Assembly (NCBI GenBank): GCA_028554795.2
Contig: CM068830.1
Location: 48,808,227-48,872,226, forward strand
Direction of reading: 5' to 3'
Source of the DNA: Sinohyriopsis cumingii
Lineage: Eukaryota > Mollusca > Bivalvia > Unionida > Unionidae
DNA length: 64,000 nucleotides
The position numbers were made by a program, and so were the translations under genes. The notes beneath the pieces were generated by a model. That model searched no databases. It saw only the letters and a program-made list of their open reading frames with translations, and was not told the origin of the DNA. Positions 57,831 through 64,000 of the stretch are shown here, in pieces; the stretch's first letter is position 1, and each line of letters begins with the position of its first letter.

Positions 57831-58697
57831 CAGATCATAAGAAAATAATGTTTTGGATCAGATTCTATGCTAAATATATACTGATATAAAATGTTGACAA
57901 AACAGAAAATATGATTAATGACAGTACAGTCCTAAAACTAAAAGAACATGGAGTATAAAACTACAGTTTTATGATACATCATTTCATGAACTATATTTGT
58001 GTTTCTTGTTTGTTTAAGATCACTAACATTTTTTATTCTTTTTATAATACATTTTGTTAATATATAGCAGAGTACTTGGAGAAAATGGGACCTTCTCATC
58101 TGAAACCTCATCACGAGATACATCCCAGGGAATTTATAGCAGGATGAAATTTTATGCAGTAAACTCTAGATAAAATGAAATGCAAGGGATAGAAGTAAAA
58201 TCATTATGTTATATATTAATGTTATTATAACCAGTTGAAATAATTTATATAAAACATCAGAAGGGACTTTGCTATGTGCTTTGTAATTTCTGCATTAATT
58301 ACATTACATGTCACACTTAACATTAGGAAATTACTCTTATGTTACCTCCAAATCCAGCCCAACCTAAAAGATGAAGCAGAGTATTTCTATTTATCATTGT
58401 GTGTGGATTAACTTCCCTTGTTCTGGCTAGTTGGATATTGATGCAGAGTATGTTTCCAACTGCAATTGTGAATAGTGCCTCAGAAGGATCCATTCCAATT
58501 TATAATTGGTTGCAATCATCAAACTAATTTTCAGTGGTATAGTAAGTGAGATACCTGGTCTATAAAACATTTGCTCATTTGAAGTTTGAATTAAGCTGAT
58601 GATAATAGGAGAAGACCCTGAATGAAGCTTCAGCTTCTTCCAGTGCACTATCTCACTAACTTAATCCTCCTATTGACATGAATCTACAAGTTAGGTG

Positions 58698-58951
58698 GGG
58701 GCCCCGAATGGCTGAGTGGTGTAAAGCACTCTCCGTTATGGATCACTGCCATCTCACCTCTGTCTGCGTGGGATCGAGTCATGGATTCAGCCAATGTGGG
58801 TATGTGAGAAAGCTTGCCAGTAGCTTCTCGTGGAGGGTGGTTCTTTCCAGGGGGTTTCCTGGAATCTTCCTCCACCATTAATACTGGCCGCCATGTATAG
58901 CCTATCGTGTGCTGAAAAATGGCGTTAAACCCTACAACAACAACAACAACA
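58698..58951 (+). mobile_element. SINE-A copy 4
   Basis: From 'gggccccgaatggctgagtg' to the (CAA)n tail. Flanked by a 12-bp target duplication ACAAGTTAGGTG (58686-58697 and 58952-58963). Confidence 0.95.
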
Positions 58952-58974
58952 ACAAGTTAGGTGTTTAATATGAC

Positions 58975-59115
58975 ACTTGAGATTTATAGTATGATAGATG
59001 AGATCCATAGGAATACAGATGAGGTCCATAATAGATGAGGTCCATAGTATGACAGATGAGGTTCATTGCCTGATAGATGAGATATATATTAAAACATATG
59101 AGGTCCGAAATGATC
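58975..59115. repeat. Short tandem-like repeats, unit about 20-30 bp
   Basis: Repeated 'agatgaggtccatag' and 'gatagatgagat' words directly after SINE-A copy 4. Units are irregular. Confidence 0.6.
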
Positions 59116-59431
59116 AAAAATGACTGTAGTATGAGACTGACACTGTATTGCATAATGTAATATTGCCTTTACACTAAATAAGATACTTGTGTTGTGTTAT
59201 TTGTAGTTGAGCATGGGTTATTTAGATAACTCTTTACTGTGGTGGGAACTTTTTTTGATCTTGTGGTGAGATGTATAGCATCTATAATCAGCAAAAAAAT
59301 AAAGTTCAATAAACCAGTTAAAATAAAAAATGGAATTGAAAGAGTTGTCACAGTCACAGTAGTAATAATAAAATAGAACTAGTAATAGATAGTTGTGGTA
59401 CTGTTCATGTTTATTATTATTATTATTACAG

Positions 59432-59501
59432 AATGATAAAGATGTTGACTTCACAGTAAATTGTTCTGGGCAGGCCCTTCTTAATATATCATATAGATCA
59501 A
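59432..59501 (+). CDS. ATRN-like: Attractin exon J: juxtamembrane region
   Basis: 70 bp, acceptor '(tta)n-cag', donor 'TCAA|GTAAGT', entering in phase 0 and leaving in phase 1. Encodes NDKDVDFTVNCSGQALLNIS plus YRS, aligning with the N-RDLDxFINxS...NxLNITW segment of vertebrate attractins. It contains two N-glycosylation sequons (NCS, NIS). The acceptor tract is built from a (TTA)n microsatellite (59410-59428) instead of a normal polypyrimidine run. Confidence 0.9.
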
Positions 59502-60049
59502 GTAAGTAATTTTTTTTCATTTGTAAAATAATACAAGGAAATATACATATTATTTTATCTCATCACATTATCTCAGATCATTTTCAGGTGGTCAGGAGAT
59601 TCTAAATTTAGCTTTTAATTCTAAACTTTAATGATTATTTTACAGTACTTTCTAACAAACCTTTCTTTCAATTCACTAAGGTGCAGGTATAAAGAGTACA
59701 GTTGTTACAGACTTTTTTTTTGTTCAAAGAAAACTACAGTAACTGCTGATTTTTCAAACCATTGATGGGTGGCAAAGGACCTTTGTGCAAGTCAACAAGG
59801 TCCTTCTCAGATGTGAGGCAGTAGCAACCCTAGATGTGTTGGCTCTTGTTAGGGAACAAAATGCCTTTTTAAACTCTTTTCATTTGTTTTAATCACTTTA
59901 AATATGTAATCAGATGAATTGTTAATTTAAATTTCACGTTGATCTCTACTTTCTTTGTCAAAAATAAACAGTATTGTAAATTATAACATCTTATGCCTGT
60001 TTCAGTTTTTAAATCACTTTTTAAATTGCCTTCTACTTTTTATTTTCAG
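59502..60049 (+). other. Intron J-K
   Basis: About 550 bp, AT-rich; nothing recognised. Confidence 0.8.
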
Positions 60050-60198
60050 AATCACAAGATGAAACATTCAAAGTAAAATCCCACTATTGTAATTATTTCC
60101 GTACCAAGTTTGAGCACAAAGATTTCAACTTTGGTCCTGAGGACAACTTAACCTTCTTTGTTTATGTTTATAATTTCACCACACCATTTTGGCTTCAG
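60050..60198 (+). CDS. ATRN-like: Attractin exon K: juxtamembrane region
   Basis: 149 bp, acceptor 'tattttcag', donor 'CTTCAG|GTAAAT', entering in phase 1 and leaving in phase 0. Encodes a segment ending in EHKDFNFGPEDNLTFFVYVY then NFTTPFWLQ. The KFDF...N-TFFVYVxNFTxP pattern is diagnostic of attractins close to the membrane. There are two N-glycosylation sequons (NLT, NFT). Confidence 0.95.
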
Positions 60199-60438
60199 GT
60201 AAATGAGAATCTGTCTTATCAATATACTTTTATCATTTATTATTCTGTATGCCATTTTACAGAATTTTAACATCTTTACATTTTAAATCTTATTGTTAAG
60301 AACATTATCTTTTTGCGCTTTTCTGTAAGGATTTATCTTTTTTGAGTTTTTTTCAAAATTTGTTACAATTCTGTATATTTTAGGACTTTCTCTTTTATCT
60401 ACTCTGCATGGCCAGTATTGTGTAGGAGTGATGTTCAA

Positions 60439-60539
60439 CCCTACTACTACTACTACTACTACCACTACTACTTTCCTCTGCATGCGTTCAAGTATCTTTT
60501 TAAACAGTTCAGTGTTAAAGCATATCTCTGTATACACAT

Positions 60540-60573
<34 letters not shown>

Positions 60574-60575
60574 CT
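60439..60575. repeat. CTA, CA and TA microsatellites
   Basis: A (CTA)n run near 60440-60472 and a joined (CA)n-(TA)n run near 60537-60575. Confidence 0.9.
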
Positions 60576-60709
60576 GCATCAGATTTGGACACAAATAGTT
60601 TGGTTTTTTATCTAGAAGGCTGCCTTCATTTTAGCTCTACTTGTCATAGACCAGAAGAGTTCATGAGATAGTCTTTCATCTTTCATCGGGCCATCTGTTA
60701 GCAAAGGTT

Positions 60710-60880
60710 TATTATTTATTATTGCAACACCTCTAAACTACTTGGAGGACTGCCATGAAGTTTTACACATACATTCGTCCCATGTTCTAGTTGGTCCTAA
60801 ATGAAAATGGTACTGCTCTGGCATAAAATATGGTCACAACAGTGGTCATTTTGAAATCTTGCTATTACACTACTGCCAGT
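60710..60880 (+). repeat. Diverged copy of the ~150-bp dispersed repeat
   Basis: Contains 'ctagttggtcctaaatgaaa', 'atggtactgctctggcataa' and 'atatggtcacaacagtggtc'. Confidence 0.6.
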
Positions 60881-61469
60881 TTATCTCAACATCCTCGGGC
60901 CCAAGGAAATGCTGTTGACATAAGCGACTGTCGAGAAGAGGGGTGGCTGAAAAATCAAAATTTAGCAGACAAGTGTAATGGGTAACTTCATGTCCTCAGT
61001 GCTTAGAATTTACACTTTGAGAAAATAATGAAAATTGTTATTAAATGAAGACAAAAGACAAAATCTGTTTGAAATAGACTTGTATACTGATAACTTACAT
61101 TGATGTTATACAATTCATAAAGTGTGAAGTACAGTACATGTATATGTACATGAAAAATCCACAGGTATGTAGTATATAGGTCATGTGTTAGAAAATTCCT
61201 ATATCTGTCACATCCTGTTAGAAAATATATACAGTGTACAAACATGTATATAAAAAATGGTTATCTTGTTTTATTTACTGTATATTCCATTGTCAAACCC
61301 ACACGTATCACTAAACAATTAACGATGATATATGCATTGTTGCCAGCAAAATGTGGCTGTTCAGTTGTTACAGTATGCCACCATTGGTAGCCTTTGTAAG
61401 CATAAACAAAGTTACTATTTTCCTGCAGAAAATGAAACTTGCATGACACAAATTTTTCTCTCTTCAATA

Positions 61470-61700
61470 ACCGATAAGTTTGGAAAAGGCAAACATCCAT
61501 CAAATTTCATTGCTTTTATGCAAGTTTGATGACAACCTTTGATGAGGGGGGCATTGTTTTAATAAAATAGTAGCTTTCTTGCTTTGAAGAATGTTGCACA
61601 TGCTATTGAAGTCACTGCTAAAATCAACTTCCAAGGACCAAATGTGTGCCCATTTGTTAATGTGACGACAGCATTAAAACCTGGCGGCAACATCAAATAA
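61470..61700 (+). repeat. Segment related to the interior of TIR element 3
   Basis: Matches about 37900-38105 in order: 'ccatcaaatttcattgcttt', 'gtagctttctt-g', 'tattgaagtcactgctaaa', 'ggcggcaacatcaaataatt'. It is a decayed relative; terminal inverted repeats were not found. Confidence 0.6.
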
Positions 61701-61824
61701 TTGTAGGGCAAATGCGGGTTGGAACTTGTAGCTTGTCAACATAAATGACAAGAAAACGAAGAATTTTTTAAAGTTGATACTGAGGGCTTTTGTCGATATT
61801 TACAATTTTTGAAATCTTGATGTT

Positions 61825-61993
61825 GACATAAGCATGACAAATTTGGTAGTAAAATAGACCACATGACCAGAACTTTGTATTTTCCTTGACATAGGTTGCT
61901 TGTTAACATAAGTGATGTTGACGTAAACATGACAAATTTGGTAGTAAAATAGACCACATGACCAGAACTTTGTATTTTCCTTGACATAGGTGG
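61825..61993. repeat. Direct duplication of about 98 bp
   Basis: Two near-identical blocks containing 'catgacaaatttggtagtaa' and 'aatagaccacatgaccagaa' through 'ttgacatagg(t)', offset by 98 bp. Confidence 0.9.
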
Positions 61994-62139
61994 CTTGTCT
62001 ATAAATTTAGAAAAAGAATTTTGAAAATGATTGTCCATATCTCTGCAGTATTGGGAAATTATCCAGACATCAACAGTATTTGGAGGTTAACTTTTAAATC
62101 TTGACCCTATTAAAGCCATTATTATCATTAAACTTACTT

Positions 62140-62310
62140 ATAAGTTGAGACCAACTTCAAGTAACTTATACCCTGATCTGCCATCACATAATGTTTTTTT
62201 CTTCTGGTTACTCCTGACAAGCTGCATAGATCCAGATCTGCTGGCACAGTATGCAACTGCAGATCTCGGTCTGTGCAGTTTATAGTTTGACTCGACTTTT
62301 AAGTGTATAT
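62140..62310 (+). repeat. Dispersed repeat, copy 2 (first copy near 540)
   Basis: Contains 'atagatccagatctgctggc', 'gatctcggtctgtgcagttt' and 'gtttgactcgacttttaagt', aligning with 640-720. Confidence 0.5.
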
Positions 62311-62431
62311 TTGCTACATCTGTAGTTGTACAGGACGTGAATATAAAAATCCATTTGATTATTATAGAATCTATTATTATGTCATAATTCACTATATGCA
62401 GCTAGTAATAAATCTCATATTTATGTTTCAG

Positions 62432-62490
62432 ATTTCCTTCTCCCAGTTCCCAAAAATAGACCTTGTCCATTTCTTTGTAACATTCTTCAG
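62432..62490 (+). CDS. ATRN-like: Attractin exon L: last segment before the membrane span
   Basis: 59 bp, acceptor 'ttatgtttcag', donor 'TTCAG|GTATGT', entering in phase 0 and leaving in phase 2. Encodes ISFSQFPKIDLVHFFVTFF, matching the I-FSQ...DLVQFFVTFF segment that runs directly into the transmembrane helix in vertebrate attractins. The exon leaves the frame open in phase 2, and the rest of the helix must be in an exon beyond 64000. Short open frames in 62491-64000 lack acceptor, phase and family support. Confidence 0.95.
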
Positions 62491-62529
62491 GTATGTACTC
62501 AACTATATTTGTATAAAAGCAGGCCTTAT

Positions 62530-62585
62530 CTCTCTCACTCTTACTCTCTCTCTTTCTCTCCATTTCTCTCTCTCTCTCTCTCTCA
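62530..62585. repeat. (TC)n-rich tract
   Basis: Imperfect CT/TC repeats about 40 bp after the exon L donor. Confidence 0.9.
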
Positions 62586-62889
62586 CATGTATATACTGTC
62601 TAGCTAAGTAAGTAGATAGATTAAAATATACATGGCCAAGATCTTTGGTACCCTCTTTACTCTAGGGCTTTAAACACAAACTTTTGTATCCTAAATTATT
62701 TTGTATGTACCCTATGATTTCAGACAGTCTTGATCAGAAATTCATGACTTTTATTTTCATATGCAGTATATGACACCAGTTATAGTTTACAATATTAAAA
62801 AAGGAGTAACTTGAATACAGTATTTGACAAACAAATATCACAATGGTGTCCACTGCATAAAATAGACTGTAAAGAATTGAAATTTTATG

Positions 62890-63124
62890 TTGTTGTTGTT
62901 GTTGTTGTTGTAGGGTTTAATGCCATTTTTGAGCACACAGCTATACATGGCAGCCAGTATTAATGGTGGAAAACCCCGGAAAGAACCACCGACCCATGAG
63001 AAGCTACTGGCAAGCTTTCTCGCATACCCACATTGGCCGAATCCAAGACTCGAACCCACACAGACAGAGGTGAGATGGCAGTGATCCTTAACGGAGAGTG
63101 CTTTAGACCACTCGGGGCCCTGAC
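62890..63124 (-). mobile_element. SINE-A copy 5 (inverted)
   Basis: Complement of the consensus: (TTG)n at the left, tRNA-like head at the right ending 'ccactcggggccc'. Flanked by an 8-bp target duplication ATTTTATG (62882-62889 and 63125-63132). Confidence 0.95.
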
Positions 63125-64000
63125 ATTTTATGATTGTCAGCCATAGGTTTACATGACTGTCTGGTATAAACATGCATGATAATTATGATTTTGTAAATTT
63201 ATTTCAAACAGTTATTATTTTCAAGTGAACATCAGTGAATATGATAAATGAGAAATTTTTATCATTTGTAGTAGTAAGTTAAATTTTGAAATTAATCATT
63301 TCCTTTGGATAAAACACAGCATTTGCTAAAAGAAAGGGACAATTTATAAAACTGGTATGCATGAACTTCTGTTCCAAATGTCATTTGGTTAAATATGGAA
63401 CATCATTTTGATCCGTATTGTTTAAGCCAAGTCGTAACTCTTCCATTTCATTTGGTCACTCTTGTAATTTGCAGTCTTGATGCCCTGTCTTAATCATAAA
63501 ATACCTTATAAAAAGTATACATTGAATGCTTTGGTCTGTTATCATATCTTTCATGGCAAATGTCTTGGTTTATTAATAAATTTATACATTGACCTTTACA
63601 ACTGACAAACTGCTGTTTCAATGTACTTTTTCTCATTTAAAAATAACATTTAGACTTCATAGATTTTATTGTGTCTACATTGCCATTACAGTCATTAATT
63701 AGCTAACTCTAGCAACAAAAATTTGGCCGATCTTGGCCCACCCAGTACAAAGTTCGCTGATAGTTTTGTTGGGAATGATTTTTTTTTTAATACAGTTTTT
63801 GAGACATTAAAAAAGATCTCTGCTGTCCAAAAATGAGTTAAAAATTATATGTACATTGTTGGGAAATTTACATAGTGCAAGATGCACCAGCAGAAAATTG
63901 ATTGAGGTTTAAAACACATTGTTTCTTTGGGAACTAACAGCTAGTCTTTTCTGAGGTATTTAGAAAATGTTTTGGCAGTCCTGCTAGAAGTAACATATCC

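Larger units (their letters stand above)
55018..59431 (+). other. Intron I-J
   Basis: Contains SINE-B copy 4, a long GTAT/TG microsatellite, a lysine-rich open frame (56752-57226), copies of the ~150-bp repeat (about 57600-57830), SINE-A copy 4 and a short ~25-bp repeat run. Otherwise AT-rich. Confidence 0.7.
60199..62431 (+). other. Intron K-L
   Basis: Contains CTA, CA and TA microsatellites (60440-60575), a ~150-bp repeat copy (60710-60880), a segment related to TIR element 3 (about 61470-61700), a 98-bp tandem duplication (61825-61993) and the second copy of the 540-bp-region repeat. Other parts are unassigned. Confidence 0.7.
4555..62490 (+). other. ATRN-like: Attractin-family gene, 3' half (12 exons, partial at both ends)
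   Basis: Twelve exons on the plus strand join into one attractin-type ectodomain: PSI/plexin repeats, two laminin-EGF modules, then the conserved juxtamembrane region. Attractins are cell-surface or secreted glycoproteins; the mouse mahogany gene product acts in melanocortin/agouti signalling and myelination. That role is family knowledge, not something shown here. All introns use GT-AG. Phases match across every junction from 13377 onward (1, 1, 1, 1, 1, 2, 1, 0, 1, 0), which strongly supports the exon set. CUB, EGF and kelch exons are not visible and should lie before position 1. The membrane span and cytoplasmic tail are not visible and should lie after 64000. ATRN versus ATRNL1 cannot be separated because invertebrates usually have one ancestral gene. 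Confidence 0.9.
62491..64000 (+). other. Intron following exon L (incomplete)
   Basis: Holds a (TC)n tract (about 62530-62585) and SINE-A copy 5 (inverted). No exon was recognised before the window ends. Confidence 0.7.

Overview
This is eukaryotic, AT-rich, intron-dominated DNA. Nothing points to a prokaryotic operon. The plus strand carries the 3' half of one large gene of the attractin family (ATRN/ATRNL1-like), which encodes a PSI-repeat, laminin-EGF and single-pass membrane glycoprotein. I place twelve exons by reading frame, splice sites and recognisable protein families: three PSI/plexin-repeat exons (4555, 13377, 21122), a larger fourth cysteine-rich exon (33248), four laminin-EGF exons (34723 to 46533), and four exons of the juxtamembrane beta-rich region (54920 to 62490). 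The CUB/EGF/kelch part should lie upstream. The transmembrane and cytoplasmic exons should lie downstream of 64000. Junction phases agree from 13377 to 62490; the one misfit is between the first two PSI exons. The exon content, tRNA-type SINEs and mobile elements suggest a marine invertebrate, most likely a lophotrochozoan such as a mollusc. The species cannot be fixed from the sequence.

Almost everything else is mobile or tandem-repeat DNA in the introns. Two LTR retrotransposons (5890-12095, decayed; 22712-29532, better preserved with a 5-bp target duplication) lie antisense to the gene. Both have a Ty3/gypsy-type reverse transcriptase but carry integrase BEFORE reverse transcriptase, the gene order of the Gmr1-like group, and both have a SCAN-like capsid region in gag. 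A CR1/L2-type LINE (42254-45862) and two pogo/Tigger-type DNA transposons (49102-51401, 51875-53527) are also antisense, each with target duplications. A third TA-flanked, TIR-bounded element (37245-39254) sits inside a 45-bp minisatellite. Translated matches at 48230-48620 and 53655-54090 look like a DIRS-type tyrosine-recombinase retroelement split by the two pogo insertions. Two tRNA-derived SINE families (five and four copies), several minisatellites and a family of about 150-bp dispersed repeats fill much of the remainder.

The points that most deserve follow-up are the integrase-first order in two unrelated copies, a tandem array of about 50-bp units that duplicates a real 3' splice site plus the exon start (54556-54950), and two homologous PSI exons (4555 and 13377) with the same phase class, which could be mutually exclusive alternatives.
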